DNA of 55,288 bases from Chitinophagaceae bacterium (GCA_016787085.1 JAEUVJ010000067.1:1-55288); one strand, 5' to 3'; positions 1-8,116 are shown, counted from the stretch's first letter. Notes: generated by a model not told the origin, from the sequence alone. A program made the numbers and translations.

Positions 1-105
1 AAGGGAAAAACAATAACGGCGGGTGAGTTCTTCAAAAGCCGTGGCGTCATCGGCCAGTAATTTGTCCAAAAGGGTTTGCTCCGGGGTGTAGCTCCTGCTA
101 TTCAT
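1..105 (-). CDS. N-terminus of a probable ECF-type sigma factor (cut by window edge)
   Basis: Thirty-five codons run from an ATG at 105 leftwards off the window without a stop. The peptide has the opening typical of sigma-70 family ECF factors: a short leader, then LLADDATAFEELTRRYC, which resembles the start of sigma region 2 (a D-x-x-AFEELYRRY pattern). The other domains lie outside the window, so the call rests on about 20 residues. A TAACTTTA box, one base from the Bacteroidota -7 consensus TAnnTTTG, lies just upstream of the ATG. It could instead be another protein with a similar helical start. Confidence 0.5.
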   Translation of the reverse strand, partial: MNSRSYTPEQTLLDKLLADDATAFEELTRRYCFSL

Positions 106-421
106 TAGGTACGATTTAAAGTTAACAATCCGGATACTGGAGATGGAATTGTTTATCGCAGGAATTGGGAGATGTTTTTCGGGGAGATTGGCGTGAATGA
201 GAAACTAAAGTAGCAAGAAAATCTAAAACGGCAAGGGTTCCTGCTATGTGACTTTTACGTATTCAATGATCACTTTTTGCAATAAGCTGAAAATAAACCG
301 GTATGCACTTTCTTAAATTTTCAACATAGTTATCCACTCGTAGTTATACTAATTGATCGCTTTCTTGTACAAACAACAGGCATAATAATATGATACAGTA
401 ACTTAACGGAAAATTTTCCGG
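106..421. other. Intergenic region between divergent genes
   Basis: About 315 bases without a convincing gene. It separates the leftward sigma-like gene from the rightward hydrolase, so promoters for both should lie here. A single TTATCCACt motif near 330 resembles a DnaA box but has no companions. I see no RNA gene and no terminator. Confidence 0.5.
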
Positions 422-1360
422 TTGAAACTGACCTCTGTCTTCTTATTACTGCTTTCGTATTGTTCATCTGCACAACAGAAGGGTAAGGACAATATATCCG
501 CTTTTTTAATGAGCGATAGCGTGAAAGTGACGATTGACCAGCCTTCGGAGTATTTACAACACAGACCCACGATCATTACTTTTTATGCATTGCCTAATGG
601 TAATACTACGGAGCAAACCATGGGAAAGAAAATGCAACCCGGGGATGACTGGCATTTTGATATACAGCATATAAAAGCACAGACGAATTTCATCAGGCAA
701 CAATTGAAGAGGACCAACTTTGTCGTGATCTACCTGGAGAATAACCTTAAAAGCTGGCCAGCCTGGAAGCAGCGACGTCCTGATTTCACGCAACGCATCC
801 CGCATATCATTGATTCATTGACCAGTCTTATACCCGGGAAACGAAAAGACATTTACCTGAACGGGCATAGCGGAGGAGGCAGTTTTATATTCGGTTATAT
901 AGCCTCATTTGAAAAGATACCGTCTTATGTCAAACGGGTCAGTTTTCTCGACAGCGATTACGGGTACGACAGCAGTTACTATCCAAAGTTCAGAACCTGG
1001 CTGCAGGATGTAAAAGGTGCAGCACTGAACGTATTTGCTTACAACGACAGCGTGGCATTATATAACGGAAAACCGTTTGTGTCCGCTACAGGGGGTACCT
1101 GGTATCGCAGCAAATTATTCTTAGCGCACCTGCAAAAGGATTTCAGCATAGAGAAGATAAGAGATGACAGTCTCATCGTGTATAGGTCGGCGAAGAATAA
1201 TATTCAGTTTTTCTTTAAGACTAATCCTGACAGGAAAATATTTCATACCACGCAGGTGGAGCTGAACGGGTTCATTCATTCCGTTCTGTGCGGCACTGTG
1301 TATGATTCCAGGAAATACAAATACTATGAAGGCAGGGCTTACTCCGGTCTTATCGAATGA
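422..1360 (+). CDS. Secreted alpha/beta-hydrolase-like protein
   Basis: A 312-residue protein with an N-terminal signal peptide (hydrophobic residues 4-15, cleavage near SSAQQ). A nucleophile-elbow motif GHSGGG places a serine at about residue 150, after a strand-like run, as in alpha/beta hydrolases. An acidic turn (FLDSDYG) follows near 175, and a candidate catalytic histidine (GFIHS) lies near 288. Substrate unknown; an esterase- or peptidase-like role in the periplasm is inferred. The start is a TTG at 422, because no ATG precedes the signal peptide and an in-frame stop lies at 404-406. It converges on the DUF481 gene with a 2-base gap. Confidence 0.6.
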   Translation: MKLTSVFLLLLSYCSSAQQKGKDNISAFLMSDSVKVTIDQPSEYLQHRPTIITFYALPNGNTTEQTMGKKMQPGDDWHFDIQHIKAQTNFIRQQLKRTNFVVIYLENNLKSWPAWKQRRPDFTQRIPHIIDSLTSLIPGKRKDIYLNGHSGGGSFIFGYIASFEKIPSYVKRVSFLDSDYGYDSSYYPKFRTWLQDVKGAALNVFAYNDSVALYNGKPFVSATGGTWYRSKLFLAHLQKDFSIEKIRDDSLIVYRSAKNNIQFFFKTNPDRKIFHTTQVELNGFIHSVLCGTVYDSRKYKYYEGRAYSGLIE

Positions 1361-1362
1361 GC

Positions 1363-2115
1363 TCAGAACTCGTAGTTGACCCCCATTGAGAAATTGTAGG
1401 TGGTTTTTGGAGCATTGCCTGCAGGAAAACGATCGTACAGCGAGTTCCATAGAACAGACACCCAGAAATGTTTACCTGTCTTTATTTTCATCAGTGACTG
1501 GTTCAATACACGGAAATCTTTCATTTCCTTCGGCAAGGGCTGGTAAAACGTGGTGCTGATGATCTCAATGTTATCATCCGGCAGGATAGTGAACGAGATA
1601 TAGCTGCTGTTGCGTACATCACTATGCATGACCACAGGTTTTGTCCTCTCCTTTTCATGTTCATACATAAATAAACAGGCGGCATAGAGCCGGAAATGTT
1701 TGGTGTCAAAAAGTTTGAACCGCGGACCGGTGCCTAGCAGGTAGCGGGCATCAATTTGCGTGATATAGTTATTTTGTGCCTGGCCGAATGCTTCCCACCG
1801 CAGCCAGGAGTTGATCTTATGATTAAAGCGGATATGCCCGAAGCTGTTCGCAATGAATTTTTCACTCCCGCCTTTCAGGAAACCGTAGTCGCCGAGTATG
1901 AGCCAGAGGCTTTTTTTTGTTTTATACTGCAGGTGTGCATGGAGATTGATCAGGGTGACCTCTTCCACGTATTTGGTAAAGGCAAAACTGGCGCCGGCAT
2001 TGCCCATCCAGCCCGTGGTTTCGGACTGCATACGGGAGCTTTCAATATTGACGATCTGTGAGGATGCCGTCAGCGAAATGTATAGTACAAACAAAGTAAG
2101 CAATAAAGCCCGCAT
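1363..2115 (-). CDS. DUF481-type outer membrane beta-barrel protein
   Basis: About 250 residues from the preferred ATG at 2115, where a signal peptide begins (MRALLLTLFVLYISL, cleavage near TASSQ). The frame is open up to 2169, but that extension adds only non-signal sequence. Alternating hydrophobic and aromatic residues, paired strand-like segments and a terminal aromatic (NYEF) indicate an outer membrane barrel. The order LGDYGFLKGGSEKF, then FNHKI..WLRWEAFGQAQ, then DARYLLGTGPRF matches DUF481 (YdiY-like) proteins. Function is unknown; the E. coli relative is salt-induced. Confidence 0.6.
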   Translation of the reverse strand: MRALLLTLFVLYISLTASSQIVNIESSRMQSETTGWMGNAGASFAFTKYVEEVTLINLHAHLQYKTKKSLWLILGDYGFLKGGSEKFIANSFGHIRFNHKINSWLRWEAFGQAQNNYITQIDARYLLGTGPRFKLFDTKHFRLYAACLFMYEHEKERTKPVVMHSDVRNSSYISFTILPDDNIEIISTTFYQPLPKEMKDFRVLNQSLMKIKTGKHFWVSVLWNSLYDRFPAGNAPKTTYNFSMGVNYEF

Positions 2116-2199
2116 GGTGTCCGGCAGTTTTGGTACCTGTAAAATCAGGCATTGGCTATAGCCGGGCAATACTCTTTTTGTAGTAGCCGGAACAAAGAG

Positions 2200-2341
2200 G
2201 AGGCTGTCTCAAAAGAATTTTCAACACAGAGGCACAGAGATATGGAGTATCACAGAGATTTACTGATCAATGAATATTTTCTCTGTGCGACTCAAATAAC
2301 TCATATACTCTGTGTTTTTCGTTGGCTTTTGAGACAGCCTC
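2200..2341. repeat. Nested inverted-repeat element with CACAGAG/CTCTGTG words, no gene
   Basis: Perfect 16-bp inverted repeats GAGGCTGTCTCAAAAG (2200-2215 and, reversed, 2326-2341) enclose about 110 bases. Inside, three CACAGAG words run in one direction on the left half and two CTCTGTG words in the other on the right half, so the whole element is palindromic at two levels. The outer arms could act as a transcription terminator between the two leftward genes. The inner words are the same as those framing the GxxExxY gene at 33.5-34.0 kb. Confidence 0.75.
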
Positions 2342-2363
2342 TTTTGTTTATTTATAGTAACTG

Positions 2364-2921
2364 TTATTTCCCTCCCACTGCTGCATTGATCGGCGCCCGG
2401 TCAATGTATTGAATGCTGCGGTCCACTTTGTCATTCGCATCAAAGTGGTGATCGGTATGTGTCCAGAAACTCAGTTTCTTCCCGTTCTTGTATTTTACAT
2501 TCACCTGGTACCAGCTCAGTAGCCATACACCCGGTACATCGGGGCCTTTTTGCGGTGTATTGACCTTTATCGGCAACCAGATATCGTTACTGAAGCTGAT
2601 CGAATCAATTACGTTGGCCCTGCGTTCTTTCCAGTATTTGCTGATCGCTTCTTTACCGGCAAGGCTGTCGCCCGCCGACCATTGATAGACGGCGTTGTCT
2701 GCATAACCGGCCATCCAGCCGTCTATGTCACCGGCAGCCATAGAAGCTATCATTTTTTTGCCCCAGTCGGCATACTTGGGGTCAGCAAATTCAGACTGCT
2801 GGGGAGTTTTGCCATCGGCACTGCTGACGGTGGTTTCACCTGTTTTGGTGTCATCTTTTTTCTCATTGTTGCAGGCAAGCAGCAGCATACACGCCGCCGA
2901 CATGATCAGGATCTTTTTCAT
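2364..2921 (-). CDS. SnoaL/NTF2-like fold lipoprotein
   Basis: A 185-residue lipoprotein: the signal ends in LLLAC with the lipidated cysteine at position 17, followed by a charged, Thr/Ser-rich linker to about residue 45. The rest has the pattern of a SnoaL-like (NTF2 cone) domain: an amphipathic first helix (WGKKMIASMAAGDIDGW), then YADNAVYQW, an AGKEAISKYWKERR helix, and long beta strands ending HTDHHFDANDKVDRSIQYID. Such domains bind small ligands or act as isomerases or subunit scaffolds; no catalytic role can be assigned. Probably monocistronic. Confidence 0.7.
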   Translation of the reverse strand: MKKILIMSAACMLLLACNNEKKDDTKTGETTVSSADGKTPQQSEFADPKYADWGKKMIASMAAGDIDGWMAGYADNAVYQWSAGDSLAGKEAISKYWKERRANVIDSISFSNDIWLPIKVNTPQKGPDVPGVWLLSWYQVNVKYKNGKKLSFWTHTDHHFDANDKVDRSIQYIDRAPINAAVGGK

Positions 2922-3177
2922 GTTGTGATCGTTTTGGTTTTGTTGAATAAATACGTGAGCGGGAGGGATTGACTATTGTCAAGAAGGGGCGGAAACCAAA
3001 CCTAAGCTATGAATTTGGATGGAGTAAAAAAATTTTTAATTCGAACGAGGCGGTATCTGTTTCACTTTTATCTGAGAGAGCCGCATAGCATAAGGCCGGC
3101 TGTTAGACAATAGGCAGGAACATGATTAGAGATTGCTTGGTTTCTTACACAGTTCATGTAAGCAGCCGTTTTTGTAT

Positions 3178-3726
3178 TCACTTTTTGAGATATACAAACC
3201 AATAATCATCGTCAATTTCACAACCTTCGCTTTTAATGTCACCTTCAGTCAATGCACTATATCTTGCGAGCTTCGATATGTTTTCAAAATTGTTTTCTTT
3301 GTAAAGCTTGAAATAATCTTTGTCAAAGTCAAAGGTCATACTAATTTCAAATTTCCAGTTTTTGTTTTGTTTAATGCACCTTACCATTCTCGCAGAACCA
3401 AAAATGAAGTCGTAAGCTTGCAATTTTCGCAAAACGATTAGCATACATTCACTGCTATCTTTTTTAAAAAATAATGCTTCGTCAACTTTGGTGGTTACTA
3501 TTTCAGGAGCACCAAAATTTTTCTTTACTGTTTTTAAAATTGGGAATGTGTCGTTGAACGCAGTCATTACTTCTTTATATAAATTACTTTCCTTCAAGCT
3601 GGAGAGCCTAAGGTCGTAGCATTTGTTCTTATCAGAAATAATTTTGTTTTTTGGATTGGTCGTCTGACAAGAAGTAGATGAAGATGTGAGAAAGACAAGT
3701 ATTAATGTTTGGGTCAAAAGTTTCAT
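3178..3726 (-). CDS. AT-rich putative lipoprotein of unknown function
   Basis: The open frame extends to 3828, but the ATG at 3726 begins a lipoprotein-type signal (MKLLTQTLILVFL..STSC, Cys20), which I take as the start. This gives about 182 residues. No domain is recognised. The body has a strand-rich pattern (FEISMTFDFDKDYFKLY) and ends in aromatic residues. The gene is visibly richer in A+T than the flanking chromosomal genes. It lies beside the first structured repeat and the first 42-bp direct repeat, in an island that looks acquired. Confidence 0.6.
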   Translation of the reverse strand: MKLLTQTLILVFLTSSSTSCQTTNPKNKIISDKNKCYDLRLSSLKESNLYKEVMTAFNDTFPILKTVKKNFGAPEIVTTKVDEALFFKKDSSECMLIVLRKLQAYDFIFGSARMVRCIKQNKNWKFEISMTFDFDKDYFKLYKENNFENISKLARYSALTEGDIKSEGCEIDDDYWFVYLKK

Positions 3727-3769
3727 GGATAAAGTATTGGTAGAGTCGTTAATAAAATGGCTGCTTACG

Positions 3770-3811
3770 CATGTATTTGCGCTATTAGCCGAAACTACGA
3801 AAAAATCAATT
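3770..3811. repeat. 42-bp direct repeat, copy 1
   Basis: Identical over 42 bases to 4643-4684. It contains the segment ctattagccgaaactacg. Together the two copies bracket structured repeat 1 and the secreted-protein gene at 4051-4620, giving an 873-bp repeat-to-repeat unit. Confidence 0.85.
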
Positions 3812-3892
3812 ACCTGGTTCTCTGGCACATAATGTTATACATTCTGTATTGACCTGTAACGCCAATATCCGATAAGAAGTGAATAGTAAGTA

Positions 3893-4048
3893 TTTACGCC
3901 GTCGCTGGTGTTGAGCGATGATATGTGACAGGCCTTCACCAGCGACAGGAACTACAGTAATAAGCCAAATTGGTTGCGGAGTGCCTGAGTAATGGCTGTT
4001 GGTGATGCCACTGCAGGATGCTTTGCACAACACCAACAGCGGCGTAAA
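3893..4048. repeat. Structured repeat element, copy 1 (three-way junction)
   Basis: 156 bases. The outer stem TTTACGCC (3893-3900) pairs with GGCGTAAA (4041-4048). Immediately inside, GTCGCTGGTG (3901-3910) pairs with CACCAGCGAC (3937-3946), and GCTGTTGGTG (3995-4004) pairs with CACCAACAGC (4031-4040). All three stems are perfect and the outer stem abuts both inner stems without unpaired bases. The two ends also form imperfect terminal inverted repeats of about 22 bases. Copies at 4683-4836 and 27891-28034. Confidence 0.85.
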
Positions 4049-4050
4049 TG

Positions 4051-4620
4051 TCACCAGTCATATCCTTGGTAATTGTAGGCAATATGAATATAGGGTTTAC
4101 TCTCACTTTGGCCTTTAGTAATTATTACAAAGCCGGTACCGTCTCTCGCAAAGTATTTTGTCACTTCAAAAGGTTGTGCGATGTTGGGTCTTTTAATTGT
4201 CTCGGATGAATATTTTCCGTATAATCCTTTAATGCTTTTATATGTCGAGTCAAAAGCTTTTACTGATTTGAACGAAAGCGATAATGACATTCCAATTACC
4301 TTGTCAGATTCGTTATTAGCCATGACCATTACGCCTCCGCCACTAACACCCGATGAAAAATAAGGATGTGTCGAAAAAGAAAACCTATAAAATGGAATAG
4401 GGTTGCCTTTGTCGTCTGTTGGAGGATAAACTGTCCACCCGGTGTCTCTTTTAGGAGTTAGTTCTGGTCTCGAATTAAAATCTGAGAGTATTGTCGTGTC
4501 ATGTTTATTTATTTCAACACTGAAAAAAATTTTCGATGTCAATGCATTAAAGTCCTGACTATATGTCGTACTTAATAACACAATAGTAAAGATTAGAGTT
4601 AAGTTGATCAGTCGACGCAT
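4051..4620 (-). CDS. AT-rich secreted protein of unknown function
   Basis: 189 residues with a clear signal peptide (MRRLINLTLIFTIVLLSTTYSQ). The mature part has glycine-rich and aromatic strand-like segments (YFSSGVSGGGVMVM, then MSLSLSFKS) and ends IHIAYNYQGYDW. I recognise no family. It is bounded by 42-bp perfect direct repeats and lies between two copies of the structured repeat; its stop codon ends 2 bases from the edge of copy 1. Composition is AT-rich, like the neighbouring gene at 3178-3726, which suggests a shared foreign origin. Confidence 0.6.
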   Translation of the reverse strand: MRRLINLTLIFTIVLLSTTYSQDFNALTSKIFFSVEINKHDTTILSDFNSRPELTPKRDTGWTVYPPTDDKGNPIPFYRFSFSTHPYFSSGVSGGGVMVMANNESDKVIGMSLSLSFKSVKAFDSTYKSIKGLYGKYSSETIKRPNIAQPFEVTKYFARDGTGFVIITKGQSESKPYIHIAYNYQGYDW

Positions 4621-4642
4621 GTTTGTTTTAGGGCTGCAAACA

Positions 4643-4684
4643 CATGTATTTGCGCTATTAGCCGAAACTACGAAAAAATCAATT
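4643..4684. repeat. 42-bp direct repeat, copy 2
   Basis: Identical to 3770-3811. Here the repeat runs directly into structured repeat 2, with its last two bases overlapping that element's first bases. Confidence 0.85.
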
Positions 4685-4836
4685 TACGCCGTCGCTGGTG
4701 TTGAGCGATGATATGTGACAGGCTTTCACCAGCGACAGGAAACAGTAATAAGCCAAATTGGTTGCGGAGTGCCTGAGTAATGGCTGTTGGTGATGCCACT
4801 GCACGATGCTTTGCACAACACCAACAGCGGCGTAAA
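4683..4836. repeat. Structured repeat element, copy 2 (three-way junction)
   Basis: 154 bases, nearly identical to copy 1. Stems: TTTACGCC 4683-4690 with GGCGTAAA 4829-4836; GTCGCTGGTG 4691-4700 with CACCAGCGAC 4727-4736; GCTGTTGGTG 4783-4792 with CACCAACAGC 4819-4828. All are perfect. Its right flank (about 30 bases from 4835, aatatccgataa...) resembles the left flank of copy 1 (from 3864), so element and flanks were duplicated or rearranged together. Confidence 0.85.
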
Positions 4837-4904
4837 TATCCGATAACAAACGAATAGTAAGTATTTGTAGGCGGTTATTTTCAGCAAAGACCTGGGAAAT
4901 ATAT

Positions 4905-6803
4905 TTATTCCACCATCTCACTCAGCTCCAGCCATCTTAATTCTTTTTCATCCAGCAGTTGTGTTACTTCGCCAATGCGGTTTGATAACTGCTGCAGTTC
5001 TTCAAACGGCGTGCTACCGCTGTTTAGTTTTCCTGTAATGGTTTCTTTTTCTTTGGTAAGATCAGCGATCTCCTTTTCTAATAAATCAAATTCACGTTTC
5101 TCTTTGAAGGAAAACCTTCGCTTGTTCCCGGTTTTTTGTTCTGTTGCATTGGTCTCAGGCATCGAAGAACCGGTATCCTGTAGCTTGTAACCTGTAACCG
5201 GCAACTGCTCCTGCTCCTTCTGCCAGGTACGGTACTGTGTGTAATTGCCGGGAAAATCCCTGATCACACCATCGCCTTCAAAAACGAAGAGGTGGTCCAC
5301 CAGCCGGTCCATAAAATAGCGGTCATGCGAAACGATCACTAAGCACCCGGGAAACTCGCTTAGAAAATTTTCCAGCACACCCAGTGTAGGCAGATCGAGG
5401 TCATTGGTAGGCTCATCCAGCACTAAGAAATTGGGATTGCGGAATAAGATGGAGAGCAAATGCAGTCGTCTCTTTTCGCCACCGCTTAATTTGCTGATGT
5501 AGGTGTATTGTTTGTCCGGGTCAAATAAGAATAACTGGAGAAATTGTGCAGCGCTCAGTGAACCGCCACTGGCCAGGGGAAAGTTTTCTGCAATATCTTT
5601 TACAAACTCAATGACCCGCATGTCTTCTTTTACGATCAATCCCTGCTGCGAGTAATTGCCGAATACTACCGTATCGCCGATATTGATCTTTCCGCTGTCC
5701 GGCTGATCAATACCCTGCATGATATTGATGAAAGTGGATTTGCCGGCGCCATTCTTTCCTACTACACCAATGCGCTCTCCCTTTTTGAAAGTATAATCAA
5801 ATCCTTTCAGGATCACTTTATCACCAAAACTTTTATACACCTTTTTCAGTTCGATCACTTTGCCACCCAGCCGGTTCATCTTCATTTGCAATTCTACCTG
5901 CTGTTCTTCTATCTTTTGCTTTGCTTTTTTTTCTACTTCATAAAAATTATCCTGCCGGCTTTTACTCTTGGTCGTCCTCGCTTTGGGCTGCTTGCGCATC
6001 CATTCCAGTTCCTTACGGTAAGTATTCCTGGCTTTATCAATACTCGCCTGGTCGCTTTCTGTTCTTGCCGCTTTCTTTTCTACATAATTCTCATAATCGC
6101 CTTTATAGATATAGAGATTGCTGCCATCCAGTTCCCATATCTCTTCACAAACGGCGTCGAGAAAATAGCGGTCATGGGTTACCAGCAGCAGTGTCACATT
6201 TTCCTTATCCAAATAATGCTCCAGCCATTCCACCATTTCCACATCGAGATGGTTGGTCGGTTCATCCATGATCAGCAATACGTGTTTATGCTCAAAACCG
6301 ATATCAATGAGTGTTTTGGCCAGCGCCACCCGTTTACGTTGCCCGCCGCTAAGTGTATTGACCACCTGGTCGAGATGATGGATATTCAGTTTACCCAGCA
6401 CCTGTTTCACTTTGGCATCAAAATCCCAGGCCCCGAGTTCATCCATCTTCACAATAATATCACTTAGCTTCTGGGCATCGCCGGATTCACTGATCGCTTC
6501 GTAGGCCTTGATCGCATTTATAACCGGATGATCATGAAAGAAGATATTGTCAAGTATAGAACGGTCTTCAATAAAAGTGGGCTCCTGTTCAAACAATACT
6601 ACATCTACGTCTTTATGAATACGGCACTTACCTTCATCGGCCGTTTCTTTGCCGGCCAGTATTTTCAATAAAGTGGATTTGCCCGAACCGTTGCGGGCCA
6701 CCAATGCGATCTTGTCACCTTCTTCTATGTTGAACGAGATATTGGAAAAGAGAGGGGTGATGCCATAACTTTTTGTCAATCCGTCAGCCGATACATAATG
6801 CAT
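4905..6803 (-). CDS. uup: ABC-F family ATPase, Uup type
   Basis: About 632 residues with two ABC cassettes and no membrane segments. Cassette 1 has Walker A ARNGSGKST near residue 40, signature LSGGQRKR and Walker B LLIMDEPTNHLD. Cassette 2 has GKNGAGKST, LSGGEKRR and FLVLDEPTNDLD. A charged interdomain linker follows cassette 1, and the C-terminus is a predicted coiled coil (KEKREFDLLEKEIADLTKEKE), which is the Uup mark. Family members act on ribosomes or branched DNA intermediates. I start at the ATG at 6803, because the upstream TTG belongs to a TATCTTTG promoter box. The stretch joining cassette 2 to the coiled coil contains a translated intergenic-type repeat (see findings). Confidence 0.88.
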   Translation of the reverse strand: MHYVSADGLTKSYGITPLFSNISFNIEEGDKIALVARNGSGKSTLLKILAGKETADEGKCRIHKDVDVVLFEQEPTFIEDRSILDNIFFHDHPVINAIKAYEAISESGDAQKLSDIIVKMDELGAWDFDAKVKQVLGKLNIHHLDQVVNTLSGGQRKRVALAKTLIDIGFEHKHVLLIMDEPTNHLDVEMVEWLEHYLDKENVTLLLVTHDRYFLDAVCEEIWELDGSNLYIYKGDYENYVEKKAARTESDQASIDKARNTYRKELEWMRKQPKARTTKSKSRQDNFYEVEKKAKQKIEEQQVELQMKMNRLGGKVIELKKVYKSFGDKVILKGFDYTFKKGERIGVVGKNGAGKSTFINIMQGIDQPDSGKINIGDTVVFGNYSQQGLIVKEDMRVIEFVKDIAENFPLASGGSLSAAQFLQLFLFDPDKQYTYISKLSGGEKRRLHLLSILFRNPNFLVLDEPTNDLDLPTLGVLENFLSEFPGCLVIVSHDRYFMDRLVDHLFVFEGDGVIRDFPGNYTQYRTWQKEQEQLPVTGYKLQDTGSSMPETNATEQKTGNKRRFSFKEKREFDLLEKEIADLTKEKETITGKLNSGSTPFEELQQLSNRIGEVTQLLDEKELRWLELSEMVE

Positions 6804-6809
6804 ATAGCG

Positions 6810-6817
6810 CAAAGATA
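6810..6817 (-). promoter_or_regulatory. TAnnTTTG -7 box for uup
   Basis: TATCTTTG on the minus strand matches the Bacteroidota -7 consensus exactly and lies 6 bases before the ATG, implying a leaderless or nearly leaderless transcript. No clear -33 TTTG is visible. Confidence 0.45.
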
Positions 6818-6899
6818 AATAAGCGGTTATAGCTTTCCGGAAGTTTCAACGTTTTATGGCACAGTTTTTCTGAAGGTCTTTTATATAAAATCATTTGTC

Positions 6900-7472
6900 A
6901 TGGCAAACAATTGGGTTGAACTCATTCAAAAGAACCTCGGTTTTCCGCCTCTTCGGAAGATAGACCCCAACATCCAGGAAGCTAAGGGAAAAATACCTGG
7001 CGAAACACAGGAAAAGCTGGCCCAGGCAGCGATCCCGGCAGTATTGACGGCGCTGTATCGCTTTACCCGGTCAGATGAGGGATGCGAAGCCATTCTATCC
7101 GATCAGCGGAATACGGATTGGCCGGGTGTTCTTTTCAAAGGCAAGGAGAAGGTCGCCATTGAAAAGATCGCCGGTTATGCCGGTGTTCCGTTGGTGGAGG
7201 CAGAAAGAGCTGTTGAGAACATTGCCAATGAAGCGGTGGTCACTGTAAAAAGATCGGCCGGTTCACATCCGACGGCAGCATCTGTGAAATCGCTGATGAA
7301 TGCACAGCGTCATTCGATACTGGTGCATTTGCCCGCGGTGATGCAGATGGGCGACCTGCTGAATGAAGAGGGATTGGATGACCGGACCAACAAAATGGAG
7401 GGGCCCTTCTCCAACCTGATGCATGCGATAGAGAACAGGCTGTCGGGCAGCGACCAGTCAAAGTATCCTTAA
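6900..7472 (+). CDS. Cytoplasmic protein of unknown function
   Basis: 190 residues, no signal peptide and no membrane segment, mostly helical. The ATG at 6900 gives MANNWVELIQKNLGFPPLRKID. The part around EKIAGYAGVPLVEAERAVENIANEAV and the following repeat-like helices recall the DUF937-type helical proteins, but the match is too weak to name a family. It faces away from uup across a short shared intergenic region and overlaps the 3' end of the J-domain gene by four bases, tail to tail. Confidence 0.6.
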   Translation: MANNWVELIQKNLGFPPLRKIDPNIQEAKGKIPGETQEKLAQAAIPAVLTALYRFTRSDEGCEAILSDQRNTDWPGVLFKGKEKVAIEKIAGYAGVPLVEAERAVENIANEAVVTVKRSAGSHPTAASVKSLMNAQRHSILVHLPAVMQMGDLLNEEGLDDRTNKMEGPFSNLMHAIENRLSGSDQSKYP

Positions 7473-8116
7473 CGACTGATGAAATAGATAAAGAGACAAA
7501 GCATCGCAACGATCAGCAGTATCAGCCACACTTTGTACTTCTCCCAGGTATCGATACTCCGGGAGTGATGGATGTATGTATTTATTTCACGCAGCGTCTG
7601 CTCATCGGAGTTTAGTTTTATCAATCTTTCAGATAAGGGTTTTATATACTTCCAGGAAAGAGGGCGGCTGCTTTTTAACAGGGAAAAAATAATTGCCTTG
7701 TTGATATCGGTTTCATTGAATGTATTGATCTTCTCAATAACGGTATCTGAAAGCGTATTACAGATATAATTATAAAGACCTTCCTGGTCCAGGCGGTGTA
7801 CATCGAGGGTGGAAACATATTTATCCAGTTCCAGTACCTGCTTTAAAACATTGACGGGTGTGATAACTGTTTCCGTTCTTTTTTTACCAATGCTTTGGTT
7901 ATACCATCGCTGTTGCAGGTAATATTCTTTTTTAGAAGGATTACTCAGTACTTCGTACGCTTCTTTTATCACTTCAAACTGCGCGGCGGCATAGAGGTCG
8001 TTCCCGCTTTTATCAGGATGGTATTGATGTGCCAGCCGCCGGTAAGCCGCTTTGATCTCTTTCAGCGTGGCGGAAGGCGGGATATCCAGTATGTTGTAAT
8101 AATCTTTTATCTCCAA
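7469..8116 (-). CDS. Membrane-anchored J-domain protein
   Basis: A J domain occupies residues 4-70: KDYYNILDIPPSAT, the helix II run KAAYRRLAHQYHPDK with the essential HPD at about 33-35, then AYEVLSNPSKKEYY. The central part is helical and unassigned. One transmembrane helix near the C-terminus (WLILLIVAMLCLFIYFI) leaves the J domain in the cytoplasm. J domains stimulate the ATPase of DnaK-type Hsp70; this one would recruit it to the inner membrane. The frame is open to a TTG at 8140; I prefer the TTG at 8116 because J proteins normally begin a few residues before KDYY. Confidence 0.75.
   Translation of the reverse strand: MEIKDYYNILDIPPSATLKEIKAAYRRLAHQYHPDKSGNDLYAAAQFEVIKEAYEVLSNPSKKEYYLQQRWYNQSIGKKRTETVITPVNVLKQVLELDKYVSTLDVHRLDQEGLYNYICNTLSDTVIEKINTFNETDINKAIIFSLLKSSRPLSWKYIKPLSERLIKLNSDEQTLREINTYIHHSRSIDTWEKYKVWLILLIVAMLCLFIYFISR

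Noticed and set aside
325..345. DnaA-box-like TTATCCACt
   Set aside because: A single copy without companions, AT-rich unwinding element or dnaA/dnaN genes; not an origin.
3893..4836. CRISPR array
   Set aside because: Repeats are about 150 bases and separated by genes; no regular short repeat-spacer pattern exists anywhere in the window.
5886..6467. Rightward open frame of 193 codons inside uup
   Set aside because: It is antisense to a strongly conserved ABC-F gene and its product is low in complexity without a recognisable domain.
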